Assembly: GCA_017415425.1 (NCBI GenBank)
Contig: JAFQGT010000002.1
Coordinates: forward strand, 93,345-157,344
Source of the DNA: Oscillospiraceae bacterium
Lineage (GTDB): Bacteria; Bacillota; Clostridia; Oscillospirales; Oscillospiraceae
Length of the DNA: 64,000 bases
Reading direction: 5' to 3'
Shown here: one piece after another, positions 19,503 through 27,210 of the stretch
How the letters are laid out: every line of letters begins with the position of its first letter
Position numbering within the stretch: the first letter of the stretch is position 1
Translations under genes and position numbers: made by a program
Notes under the pieces: model-generated
What the model was told of the DNA's origin: nothing
Database searches by the model: none
What the model saw: only the letters and a program-made list of their open reading frames with translations

Positions 19503-20525
19503 TTATCTTTCTGCCTCCTGATTATCTTCGCTGTCTTCTTCCTGCTGGTCTTCTTCCTGCTGGTCTTCTTCCTGCAGAAGGTCCTGCGGCTCAGAGTTTC
19601 TGTTCTTCTTGATCTTTTCCATAATTTGTTCACGGAAGATAAAGAACAGAATGATCAGCACTGCCAGCAAAATGACAGACATACACAGCCAGCAGATGGG
19701 CATACCAAACAGACTTTCCCGCTCTTTTCCGCAGATCAAACAAAGACCGTCCCAGGCCCCATCCGGTTCTGCGGAATCGCTTCCGGGCTCGCCGTCCAGC
19801 CACTTGGCATACAGGGTCATATTGCCATCCACTCTGTCATTTTCAAAATCCCACTTTTCCGTCAGGTGAATGTCCCTGTACCACCCCTCCAGATGCTTGC
19901 CTTCCCGGACAGGGTCAGCAGGGCGTGTGATCAGCTCGCCATAAATTGCAGTAATGGGGTCGATGGGCGCACCGCCGTTGGTTTCAAATTTAACAACACA
20001 ATCCGTGGACAGAATCGCTACCACATCGTTGGCAACGCACCTGTAGCTACCGCTGCCATCAGGCAGGGAGACCAAGAAGTCTTCATTGGTAATTCTGGAC
20101 ACACCGGAAGTACCAATGACTCTCAGCTGGAACGAACCCACCCGAACCTTGGGGCCCCACAGTTCACCACCGGCGAAGGACAGGAAGTTCATATACAGTT
20201 CCTTGTGGTTGTCCACCAGCTCGATATCCGTACTCTGCACGCCATCATACAAAGCCACACTGTCCTCTACCAGCTCGAAGAAATCCCGGTCGTAACGGAT
20301 TTCATCCTGCATAGCGTGCATACTATAAATCTCGTTTTCGTCGGTGCGGTACAGATAGAGGGTCACGGTGAGCATATCACCGTTATCGACCTCTAACAGT
20401 TCCTTACCGTCAATGGTCAGTTCGTATCGAAATTCCATCTCCTCCTCTGCAGAGGCAGAGATGCCGCATACCGGCAGCACCAGCGCCACAGCCAGAAGGA
20501 ACGCGAACAATTTTTTTATGTTCAT
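19503..20525 (-). CDS. Surface protein: cohesin-like domain, InlB repeat, C-terminal membrane anchor
   Basis: A 340-residue protein with a Sec signal peptide (cleavage near SASAEE, residue 26). Residues about 30-175 form a beta-rich domain whose pattern (GDMLTVTLYLY, EIRYDRDFFELVE, VGSFQLRVIG) resembles cohesin-type sandwich folds. Residues about 180-245 are one InlB B-repeat (VKFETNGG to MTLYAKW). Four Cys in GLCLICGKE and PICWLC precede a membrane helix (about 275-297) and a cytosolic tail with Lys-Lys then repeated Gln/Glu/Asp. No sortase LPxTG is seen, so anchoring is by the helix. Start ATG 20525 has AAAGGGG upstream; an ATG five codons earlier lacks one. Binding or adhesion is inferred. 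Confidence 0.7.
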   Translation of the reverse strand: MNIKKLFAFLLAVALVLPVCGISASAEEEMEFRYELTIDGKELLEVDNGDMLTVTLYLYRTDENEIYSMHAMQDEIRYDRDFFELVEDSVALYDGVQSTDIELVDNHKELYMNFLSFAGGELWGPKVRVGSFQLRVIGTSGVSRITNEDFLVSLPDGSGSYRCVANDVVAILSTDCVVKFETNGGAPIDPITAIYGELITRPADPVREGKHLEGWYRDIHLTEKWDFENDRVDGNMTLYAKWLDGEPGSDSAEPDGAWDGLCLICGKERESLFGMPICWLCMSVILLAVLIILFFIFREQIMEKIKKNRNSEPQDLLQEEDQQEEDQQEEDSEDNQEAER

Positions 20526-20776
20526 AGAAACCCCTTTCATTGCGTGTTATCCGGAAGTTTGATGCTGCGCAGCATCCTTTCCTGCCCGGCCGCATTTGTA
20601 ATTTCCACAGGCAAAACAGGGTGATTCCCCCGATTATGTGTAAATTACCTGCACATTTTCCAACGCAATATGCAACTATACTTCCACTTGTATATAGTAG
20701 CATATAACCAAGAGAAATTCAACTAAAATCTTATTGCTGCTTTTTTGCAGCATTTTGGCTGCGCGCAACAGCGCTG
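20526..20776. other. Intergenic region between divergent genes
   Basis: AT-rich spacer with several short inverted repeats (for example GATGCTGCGCAGCATC near 20560 and GCTGCTTTTTTGCAGC near 20735). No gene is supported. It should hold the promoter of the minus-strand surface protein, which I could not place with confidence. Confidence 0.45.
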
Positions 20777-20805
20777 TTGATTTCCGGCAGAAAATATGCT
20801 ATAGT
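20777..20805 (+). promoter_or_regulatory. Promoter for kinase-like/ECF operon
   Basis: TTGATT (20777-20782), 17-base spacer, TATAGT (20800-20805), 48 bases before the start at 20853. Confidence 0.65.
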
Positions 20806-20852
20806 TCATACATTCCACATCATCGGGCAGACCCTTCGAAAAGGAGGATATT

Positions 20853-21467
20853 ATGGCAGAGCAAAAATTGAGCATCTATAAAAGCCGCCGTAACCGTGTC
20901 TGTCTGACCCAAACCGACGCAGGGCGGTTTGTTGTAAAAACCTTTTTAGATGAATCCTGTTTTCAAAAAGAACTGCAGATTTATAAATTGCTGCAAAATA
21001 AGGATATCCCCTGCGCGCAAGTGATGGCGGCAGAGGGCAAAACATTGGTGCTGTCAGAATTACCCGGGCAAACGCTTGTGGAATGTCTGCAGCAGCAGGA
21101 GCAAACCGGTGTGCCTGTGTGTGACATTTGGAAAAAGCTTGTGGCTTGGCTGACGGCATTTCATCAGGAAACCGGTTTTGTGATGATGGATGTCAATCTG
21201 CGAAATTTTCTCTATGACGAAAAAACGAAAATGCTATACGGTCTGGATTTTGAAGAATGCAGTCCGGACAGTATCATAATTTCTGCGGCAAGCGTTGCGG
21301 CGTTTATCCGTACATATCAGCCTGAAAACACACCGCTGAAGCAGGAAATATCAAAATATGTTCTGCAGTTGTTTGCACAGAACTACGAAATGGAGGTGGA
21401 TCGTTTATTCCTGGAGTCCGCGGGACAGGAGGAAAAAATTTTAGCGCGGCGCAAAAACAAAATATAA
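20853..21467 (+). CDS. Protein-kinase-fold protein, small
   Basis: A 204-residue protein resembling the kinase/aminoglycoside-phosphotransferase fold. Seen are a strand with a candidate ATP-lysine (FVVKTF, residue 31), a Glu-containing helix (FQKELQIYKLL), a hinge (LVLSELPGQTL), a catalytic loop MMDVNLRNFLYD with the Asp and Asn in HxDxxxxN-like spacing, and GLDFEE in place of DFG. It is short, as in Bud32 and RIO-like kinases or small sugar/vitamin kinases. Substrate is unknown. It is followed by an ECF S component and a molybdopterin-fold protein, so phosphorylation of an imported cofactor or precursor is one possibility. Start ATG 20853 has AAAGGAGG upstream. Base composition is AT-richer than the housekeeping genes. 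Confidence 0.6.
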   Translation: MAEQKLSIYKSRRNRVCLTQTDAGRFVVKTFLDESCFQKELQIYKLLQNKDIPCAQVMAAEGKTLVLSELPGQTLVECLQQQEQTGVPVCDIWKKLVAWLTAFHQETGFVMMDVNLRNFLYDEKTKMLYGLDFEECSPDSIIISAASVAAFIRTYQPENTPLKQEISKYVLQLFAQNYEMEVDRLFLESAGQEEKILARRKNKI

Positions 21468-21567
21468 ACTTTTTCCGAGCAGTATGCACCTAAGGCTTTG
21501 GCTATGGTCTGCTGCCAGGGTGTATTTGGAAACGGATGCGCCTTCCGTATTTGAAAAGGAGAAAACA

Positions 21568-22122
21568 ATGAAACTAAAAATACCACTCAGTCATCTGATA
21601 TTTCTGGCGATCTGCATCGCTTTGAGTCTGGTGACAAAGCGGGTAATTTCCCCGATTACCAACCTCTTAACGGATTTCCTCAGAGTTCCCGGTGGTGGTG
21701 CGGCAACGGCCTTTTCACTGATGTTTTTAGTGATTGCCACCAGTTCAATACAATGGCCTTTGGCGACGGCAGCGGCAGGATTTGTCCAAAGTCTGCTTGC
21801 GCTCAGTATGGGTATGGGCGCCTATCAGGGCGCATTTGCCATTTTGACCTATACGCTACCGGGCTTGGTCATTGATCTGTTCCGCAAATTTTATCCCCGC
21901 AGAGATAACGCCTATTTTTCCCTGTCCTGTGGGGCAGCCAACACTACGGGGGCGCTCCTGACCAACTTGCTGGTATTCCGGTTGGAAGGCATTTCCTTTC
22001 TGCTGTGGATGCTGATCGCCTGTGTCATAGGCCTGCTTGGCGGCCTTTTAGGAGGGCTGTTATTTCATCGGATTGAACGAATTCCGGAATTTAGAAGGTT
22101 TGTTTTATGTCAAGAAAAATAA
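21568..22122 (+). CDS. ECF transporter S component-like membrane protein
   Basis: A 184-residue protein with about five to six membrane helices. The pattern PGGGAATAFSLMFLVIA, ALSMGMGAYQGAFAILTYTLPGLVIDL and the glycine-rich final helix fit substrate-capturing S subunits of energy-coupling factor transporters, which work with a shared EcfAAT module encoded elsewhere. The substrate cannot be read from sequence; YkoE/thiamine-like or cobalt-like S proteins are similar. The start is ATG 21568 with AAAAGGAG ahead. The gene overlaps the next by 16 bases, so they are coupled. Confidence 0.65.
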   Translation: MKLKIPLSHLIFLAICIALSLVTKRVISPITNLLTDFLRVPGGGAATAFSLMFLVIATSSIQWPLATAAAGFVQSLLALSMGMGAYQGAFAILTYTLPGLVIDLFRKFYPRRDNAYFSLSCGAANTTGALLTNLLVFRLEGISFLLWMLIACVIGLLGGLLGGLLFHRIERIPEFRRFVLCQEK

Positions 22123-22592
22123 CCATTGGCATTATTCTTCTGTTTATCGTTACCGGCATTGTTGGGGCAATCCACTTGATGAATCAGGACGCGGTCGAAT
22201 GTATGGTGATCACACAGAAGAATCAGCAAGTCGCCGTAACCTTTGACGATCTGAACCGGGAAGCATTTTCCGGTAACCTGATCAACGGAAAAGGTGACGT
22301 GACATTTCACGAATATACCGGTGTTTTACTGGCAGATCTGTTAAAAAGCAAAGGGATTGACCTCACAAATGCTTCCGGGGTGACCGTAACCTCAGCAGAC
22401 AACTACAGCGTGGTCTTTACTGCGGAAGAAATTCTGCAGGCAGATCGCGTTTATGCAGCCATCACCGCCGATGGCAAAAAGATCGAGGGAATCGTTCCCG
22501 GAAGCGATGGCGTTCAGGTTATCGTTTTTGGAGACCCTAACAGCCGTCGCTGTGTCCGCTTTGCCCAGAAAATTACAGTCAACATACCATAA
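22107..22592 (+). CDS. Small extracytoplasmic protein with sulfite-oxidase-type molybdopterin fold
   Basis: A 161-residue protein with an N-terminal membrane anchor or uncleaved signal (residues 5-23). The rest resembles the Moco-binding domain of the sulfite oxidase family in miniature: FHEYTGVLLADLL, GVTVTSADNYSVVFTAEEI, then VPGSDGVQVIVFGD and a final RRCVRFAQKITV. The Cys that binds molybdenum in true sulfite oxidases is not evident, so it may be a ligand-binding relative rather than an enzyme. It overlaps the ECF gene and lies beside fdhD and a W/Mo aldehyde oxidoreductase, which fits a cofactor or metal theme. That link is inference from position. Confidence 0.6.
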   Translation: MSRKITIGIILLFIVTGIVGAIHLMNQDAVECMVITQKNQQVAVTFDDLNREAFSGNLINGKGDVTFHEYTGVLLADLLKSKGIDLTNASGVTVTSADNYSVVFTAEEILQADRVYAAITADGKKIEGIVPGSDGVQVIVFGDPNSRRCVRFAQKITVNIP

Positions 22593-22596
22593 AACA

Positions 22597-22634
22597 CATT
22601 CCCGGCTATCGATCGGATAGCCGGGAATTTTTTT
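22597..22634 (+). terminator. Bidirectional terminator
   Basis: Stem TTCCCGGCTATC with GATAGCCGGGAA followed by seven T; separates the plus-strand trio from convergent fdhD. Confidence 0.88.
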
Positions 22635-22647
22635 GCAATATCACTGC

Positions 22648-23331
22648 TTATTTTGTAATGTACTTCCCCTGTTTTACCGAAAAAAGGACTTTCAGTCCCA
22701 GTTTTTCGGCTAACATCAGTGCATCGCGGGTGATGACCGCCTTGCTCATAAGACACCCGACCTTACAGCGTGCCGCTTTCTTTACTGTCTGCACATTGAT
22801 TCTGCCGCTGGTAAACATAATGGCACCCTGCAGATCATATCCCGCCAAAACAGCTGCACCTACTGCCTTATCTATGGCGTTGTGCCGACCGATATCTGTA
22901 CGCAGAATATGCCAGCCATCGCCTTTTATGACGCATTCGTGGATGCCGTGAGACCGGATATACTTGTCCGAAGCCAGGTTAAAGAGCGTAAGCATCTCAT
23001 CGGCAGAAGCGTTTACCGTATGCTGCAGATTGTATTTTTCCGGATGGGCCGGAACAGCTGTGCCGCCTTGTGCAATAGCCCTATGCCCGTCCCGGGATAT
23101 TTCCACCGAATCCGTAGAATACCCCTCAGACAAAAGCCATCCCACGCAAAGCTCATCCAGTTCATTCGGACTGCAAACAAACCGACACAGCAGCACATCC
23201 CCCCGGTAAAGGTCAAGTTCGTGCTCCTCGTTTAATACAACACAGACAGCACTGTGCAACCCCTCTGAAAAACCCGACAGAATCAATGTGGTCTCATCCG
23301 GTCTGTTTGAAAAACAATTCTCTACCTTCAT
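22648..23331 (-). CDS. fdhD: FdhD-family sulfurtransferase-like protein lacking CxxC
   Basis: A 227-residue FdhD homologue. FdhD moves sulfur from the IscS cysteine desulfurase to the Mo/W-bis-pterin cofactor before its insertion. Conserved parts present are the LCRFVCSPNELDELCVGWLLSEG stretch (given as LCVGWLLSEG), DIGRHNAIDKAVG and MFTSGR. The usual CGxCG/CxxC pair before the middle domain is missing: that position reads TVNASADEM. The only close cysteine pair is RCKVGC near residue 195. Sulfur transfer may therefore use another Cys or be lost in favour of cofactor chaperoning. Start ATG 23331 has GGGAGA seven bases upstream. The divergent aldehyde oxidoreductase operon is the likely client. 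Confidence 0.85.
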   Translation of the reverse strand: MKVENCFSNRPDETTLILSGFSEGLHSAVCVVLNEEHELDLYRGDVLLCRFVCSPNELDELCVGWLLSEGYSTDSVEISRDGHRAIAQGGTAVPAHPEKYNLQHTVNASADEMLTLFNLASDKYIRSHGIHECVIKGDGWHILRTDIGRHNAIDKAVGAAVLAGYDLQGAIMFTSGRINVQTVKKAARCKVGCLMSKAVITRDALMLAEKLGLKVLFSVKQGKYITK

Positions 23332-23412
23332 ACAGGCATCTCCCGTAATCAAAGTTTATCGGAGACAGCCACCCCGCCGCATTTTGCGATGTCAGAACAG
23401 CTTTATAACGGT

Positions 23413-23441
23413 ATATTACCCCATATCCTATACGATGTCAA
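23413..23441 (-). promoter_or_regulatory. Promoter for fdhD
   Basis: On the minus strand TTGACA (23436-23441), 17-base spacer, TAATAT (23413-23418), about 82 bases before the start codon. The leader between them holds nothing I can name. Confidence 0.75.
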
Positions 23442-23557
23442 CGTTCGCCCCGTCCGAAAACCCCGGTAATAATTTATCAAAGTGGCCGCACACGCACACC
23501 TGAATACGGTGAGAACGGGAATTTTTGACTATTTTCAAATTTCATCGATTTAGAGTA

Positions 23558-23586
23558 TTGTTTTTGCATCGTTTATGTTATATACT
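23558..23586 (+). promoter_or_regulatory. Candidate promoter for the aldehyde oxidoreductase operon
   Basis: TTGTTT (23558-23563), 17-base spacer, TATACT (23581-23586), 100 bases before the ferredoxin start. The rest of the 354-base divergent spacer is AT-rich; I looked for a molybdenum-cofactor riboswitch and saw none. Confidence 0.6.
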
Positions 23587-23685
23587 TTTTAATAGGAAAG
23601 CATCTTATGTTCATTGGTGTATTTTCAGCAATGCGGGGATGGGACATTCTATGATCATACAGCAAAGGAGAGCAAGTAAAGCGTT

Positions 23686-24162
23686 ATGAAAAATGACCAT
23701 ATCATTCAGTATCCCGATGAATACAGCCATTGTATCGGCTGCGCCAGCTGTGAGCTGTTCTGTTCTCTGATTCATAACGGCGTAACGGGTCCTTGCCAAG
23801 GCGGCATCCAGCTGGAACTTGGTAAGCTCGATACATTAAAGCACAAGGTATATGTCTGCGAGCACTGCGAAGATCACCCGTGCTACGAAGCGTGTCCCAA
23901 GAAAGATACCGCAATGTGTGTGGACGAAAACGGCATCGTATACATCGTAGAAGAAGAATGCATCGGTTGCGGCAAGTGCGCCAAATTCTGTAAGCTCACC
24001 CCTGCCCGCATCACGATGGACAAGAAAAACCGCAAAGCACACAAATGTGACCTTTGCCGCACAAGAGAAGAAGGCCCGATTTGCATCCAGCGGTGTCCTG
24101 TAGCGTGTCTGGGGTTGGCCTCAAATCCGCTTCCCTATGATCCTCAAAAACAGGAGGTGTAA
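23686..24162 (+). CDS. Polyferredoxin subunit, four [4Fe-4S] clusters
   Basis: A 158-residue iron-sulfur protein of the YdhY/AorB/HycB type. Cysteine groups are CIGCASCELFC (from residue 16), CEHCEDHPCYEAC (about 64), CIGCGKCAKFC (about 92) and CDLC...CIQRCPVAC (about 124), enough for four [4Fe-4S] clusters. Such subunits carry electrons from a molybdo- or tungstoenzyme to ferredoxin, quinone or a hydrogenase. It is the first gene of the operon and ends four bases before the oxidoreductase start, so they form a complex in all likelihood. The ribosome site AAAGGAG is unusually far (about 15 bases) from ATG 23686, but no better start exists. No signal peptide: cytoplasmic. Confidence 0.9.
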   Translation: MKNDHIIQYPDEYSHCIGCASCELFCSLIHNGVTGPCQGGIQLELGKLDTLKHKVYVCEHCEDHPCYEACPKKDTAMCVDENGIVYIVEEECIGCGKCAKFCKLTPARITMDKKNRKAHKCDLCRTREEGPICIQRCPVACLGLASNPLPYDPQKQEV

Positions 24163-24166
24163 AACC

Positions 24167-26272
24167 TTGGCTAAAAAGAAATTATTTCACCAACTTCCCT
24201 CCTGCTATGCGGGAAAAATTCTAAAAATCGACCTGACAACCAAGACTACCTCCATCATCCCCACCGCTAAGTACGCAAATGATTACATCGGCGGCAGAGC
24301 CTTGGCAAACAGATTGTACTGGGATGAATGCAACGGAAAGGGCGTAGAAGCGCTTTCTGCAGAGAATACCCTCATTTATATGACGGGTCCCCTTGCCGGC
24401 ACCGGTCTGCCTTATTCCGGTCGTTCGATTATGACCGGCATCTCCGCCAAGAACATTCCCGAACAGTATACCCATACCAGCTGCGGCGGCTACTTTGGCT
24501 CCGTGCTTAAGTGGGCCGGCTACGACGGTTTTATGGTCACCGGCAAAGCCGACGAACTTACATATGTCTTGATCGATGACGATCGTATTTCTTTTGAAAG
24601 TGCCGCAGAATTAAAAGGCTGCTATGTCCAGGATACCCAGGAAAAGTTGTTTGACAAGTACGGAAGGAAGTCTTCCGCCCTGGTCATCGGTCCGGCAGGC
24701 GAAAACCGCTGCCGCCACGCATCCATTGTAACCCACGCCGACAGCGCATTTGCAATGCCCGGCTTCGGTGCGGTGTGGGGCTACAAGAACTTGAAAGCTG
24801 TTGTAGCAAGAGGCACCGGCACCATCGCTCCTATGGATCTGGAAAAGACACTGCAGATCCACGCTTGGCGTGATAACCCCCCAAAGGGCATCCCCTATCC
24901 GCCCCAGCCTTGCGACAATATTTCTCTGTTGGGCTTTTCAGGTAAGAGTGAGCCGTATGCCCTGGAATTCAACTCCTGCAACCCCGGCTGTAATCATATC
25001 TGTATGAGCGCCAGAAGCGGTCTGACCAATCCGCTGGATCCCAACGGCAGTAAAATCACGATGTCTGGCAAGTGTATGGATCCCTTTGGTTCCATTATGC
25101 GGTGTGATAACAATTATCCGCTGGGAGCCTATGTGGATTTTCCAAGACAGTCCGAACCCGGAATGTATAAATGGCAAACCCTCACCGTGTGCGACGAAGA
25201 GGATCCGTTAAAGGATGAATATCTGCGGAATTACCCCGGCAACCTGCTGAATATGTGGGGACCGGACTTCGAATTCGGCAAGATGATGATGTGGTGCTGT
25301 AACCAGTACGGTCTTGACAAGTGGGATATTTGCTTCTGGCTTTTCACTTGGATGTTCCAGTGTCAGCTGGAAGGCCTGTTCGATGACGGTAAGGTAGATT
25401 TCGGCAGACCTGTGGACTTTACAGATCCACAGTTCGTAAAGTATATTCTGGACTGTATGGTCTACCGCAAAGGGCCTATGGGTGATCTGCTGGCAGAAGG
25501 CGTTGGCAGAATGATCCGGGCTCTGGGCAAGGAAAAGTACGGCGATACCATCCGGCACGGAATCTTCAACAGAGACGGCGAAGAAAGACTGACCCCCGTC
25601 AGCTGGGAAACCAGTTGGGGCGAATGCTCTCACTGGCAAGGCAGAGGATTCCAGGGATGTGAAAAGAATATCTGGGTTTCGATGAACATTCTGCATATGA
25701 TCGGTTCCCGGGATGAGGCCAACGGCGCTCATTCTCACGATCACTATGACAACTACATTCAGTATCGGGACGATCCCTGCCACCACCCGCTGATGGTAGA
25801 CGCGACAGTATACAACATCCGCCGAAACGAGATGAAGGACTCTCTGCTCCTTTGTGAGTTTAAGGATCCGGATCCCGGCAGACCCGATATGGAACTGGAG
25901 ATGCTCAAGGCGGCTGCAGGCGTGGATTTGACCACGGAAGAGCTTGACCACATTGCCGACAGAGGAAAGATCATCGAAAGAGCAATCTTTATGCGTGACC
26001 ACGGAAGAACCCGTGATATGGAGATCGTTCAGGTATATCCCTGGATGACGTTCCCGGACCCCTGGGGTGATACGGTAACCTGGGACGAATGGAACGACTT
26101 CGTGGATATGTTTTATCAGGATCGCAAATGGGATCTGGAAACCGGCTGGCCCACAAGGGAAGCCTGGGAAGATTTGGAATTGGACGATATCGCAGACTTT
26201 TTCCAAAAAGAAGGGAAAATCCCTGTAGAAAATCCCAATTACGTCAGAAAACCCAATCCTTTTCAAAAATAA
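24167..26272 (+). CDS. Aldehyde ferredoxin oxidoreductase family enzyme (YdhV-like)
   Basis: A 701-residue AOR-family protein; members hold a W- or Mo-bis-pterin and one [4Fe-4S] cluster and oxidise aldehydes to acids. The N-terminal domain has YAGKILKIDLTT, GGRALANRLYWDE, TGPLAGTGLPYSGR and FGSVLKWAGYDG-type motifs. Candidate cluster ligands are C271, C275, C279 and C563 (DSLLLCEF); the first three have CX3CX3C spacing, one residue wider than the classic CX2CX3C. At about 700 residues it matches E. coli YdhV rather than the roughly 610-residue archaeal AORs. The start is TTG 24167 with AGGAGGTG seven bases upstream. Downstream genes suggest a sugar-derived aldehyde as substrate, which is inference. 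Confidence 0.92.
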   Translation: MAKKKLFHQLPSCYAGKILKIDLTTKTTSIIPTAKYANDYIGGRALANRLYWDECNGKGVEALSAENTLIYMTGPLAGTGLPYSGRSIMTGISAKNIPEQYTHTSCGGYFGSVLKWAGYDGFMVTGKADELTYVLIDDDRISFESAAELKGCYVQDTQEKLFDKYGRKSSALVIGPAGENRCRHASIVTHADSAFAMPGFGAVWGYKNLKAVVARGTGTIAPMDLEKTLQIHAWRDNPPKGIPYPPQPCDNISLLGFSGKSEPYALEFNSCNPGCNHICMSARSGLTNPLDPNGSKITMSGKCMDPFGSIMRCDNNYPLGAYVDFPRQSEPGMYKWQTLTVCDEEDPLKDEYLRNYPGNLLNMWGPDFEFGKMMMWCCNQYGLDKWDICFWLFTWMFQCQLEGLFDDGKVDFGRPVDFTDPQFVKYILDCMVYRKGPMGDLLAEGVGRMIRALGKEKYGDTIRHGIFNRDGEERLTPVSWETSWGECSHWQGRGFQGCEKNIWVSMNILHMIGSRDEANGAHSHDHYDNYIQYRDDPCHHPLMVDATVYNIRRNEMKDSLLLCEFKDPDPGRPDMELEMLKAAAGVDLTTEELDHIADRGKIIERAIFMRDHGRTRDMEIVQVYPWMTFPDPWGDTVTWDEWNDFVDMFYQDRKWDLETGWPTREAWEDLELDDIADFFQKEGKIPVENPNYVRKPNPFQK

Positions 26273-26290
26273 CTCAGGAGGAAATGTAAT

Positions 26291-27163
26291 ATGAAAGTTA
26301 TTCAAGCTGAATTGCTGGTAGATTCCCGCTGTAAGCTGGCAGAAGGACCGATTTATGACCACCAGAGAAACGGCCTGTACTGGCTGGACATCGAGGCAAA
26401 CCGAATCTATTATATGGACCTTTCGTCTGAACGCGTTTTATACATCCAGATGGACCGCCCCATCGGTTCGATTGTGCTCACCGATAAAGGAAACATTCTG
26501 GCAGGTATGGACGACGGCGTTTACTTAATCAACGAACTGCGCTGCGAACCTTACTGCCTGATGAAAGAAGCAGCCGCAGAAAACATTCGCTTCAACGACG
26601 GAAAATGCGACCCAGCCGGCAGATTTATCGTGGGTACTCAGGTAAATCCAAACAACGCGGAACTGGGTTGTCTGTTCTCCGTCACCGGCAAAAACACATA
26701 TGAGGTTCTTTCTTGCGGTTTGGGCTGCTCCAACGGACTTGCCTGGACCACCGACGGAAAGACGATGTACCACGTTGACAGTCTGGTGCAAACCCCCAGT
26801 AAAGTATTCGCGTATGATTACAATGTAGAAACCGGAACTGCAACCAACCGGCGGGAGATCATCGATTATGCTCCGTTGGCTCAAAAAGGAATCCTGGCAG
26901 ACGGTATGACAATTGACTGCCAGGGCAATCTCTGGATCGCTGAATGGGGCGGCTACGGTGTTGGCTGCTGGGATCCCAGAACCGGAACGAAGATCGCCCA
27001 CGTTGCCGTTCCTGCAGAAAGAGTTTCCTGTTGCACTTTTGGCGGAGAGGATAACAAAACCCTGTTCATCACCACCGCCGCAGGAGACGGACAGTATGCC
27101 GGCGGCGTCTTCCAGGCGAAAATGGATGTTGCCGGATTCACATCTGTGAATTATTGTGAATAA
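26291..27163 (+). CDS. SMP-30/gluconolactonase family lactonase
   Basis: A 290-residue six-bladed beta-propeller of the SMP-30/regucalcin family, which opens sugar lactones using one divalent metal. The expected metal ligands are visible: Glu18 in LAEGPIYD, Asn148 in CSNGLAW and Asp204 in LADGMTID, with Asn98-region FNDGKCDPAGRF as the substrate loop. Length is normal and there is no signal peptide. It has AGGAGG nine bases ahead and follows the oxidoreductase by 18 bases. Pairing a lactonase directly with an aldehyde oxidoreductase suggests that the oxidoreductase acts on a cyclic hemiacetal and releases an aldonolactone. Confidence 0.9.
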   Translation: MKVIQAELLVDSRCKLAEGPIYDHQRNGLYWLDIEANRIYYMDLSSERVLYIQMDRPIGSIVLTDKGNILAGMDDGVYLINELRCEPYCLMKEAAAENIRFNDGKCDPAGRFIVGTQVNPNNAELGCLFSVTGKNTYEVLSCGLGCSNGLAWTTDGKTMYHVDSLVQTPSKVFAYDYNVETGTATNRREIIDYAPLAQKGILADGMTIDCQGNLWIAEWGGYGVGCWDPRTGTKIAHVAVPAERVSCCTFGGEDNKTLFITTAAGDGQYAGGVFQAKMDVAGFTSVNYCE

Positions 27164-27210
27164 CAAAACAATTTAAGAAATATAATTTCTAGAGAAAAGA
27201 GGAATTTACT

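Noticed and set aside
23332-23685. Molybdenum or tungsten cofactor riboswitch upstream of fdhD or the oxidoreductase
   Set aside because: I looked for the conserved paired elements and saw none I could align; only ordinary promoters are supported.
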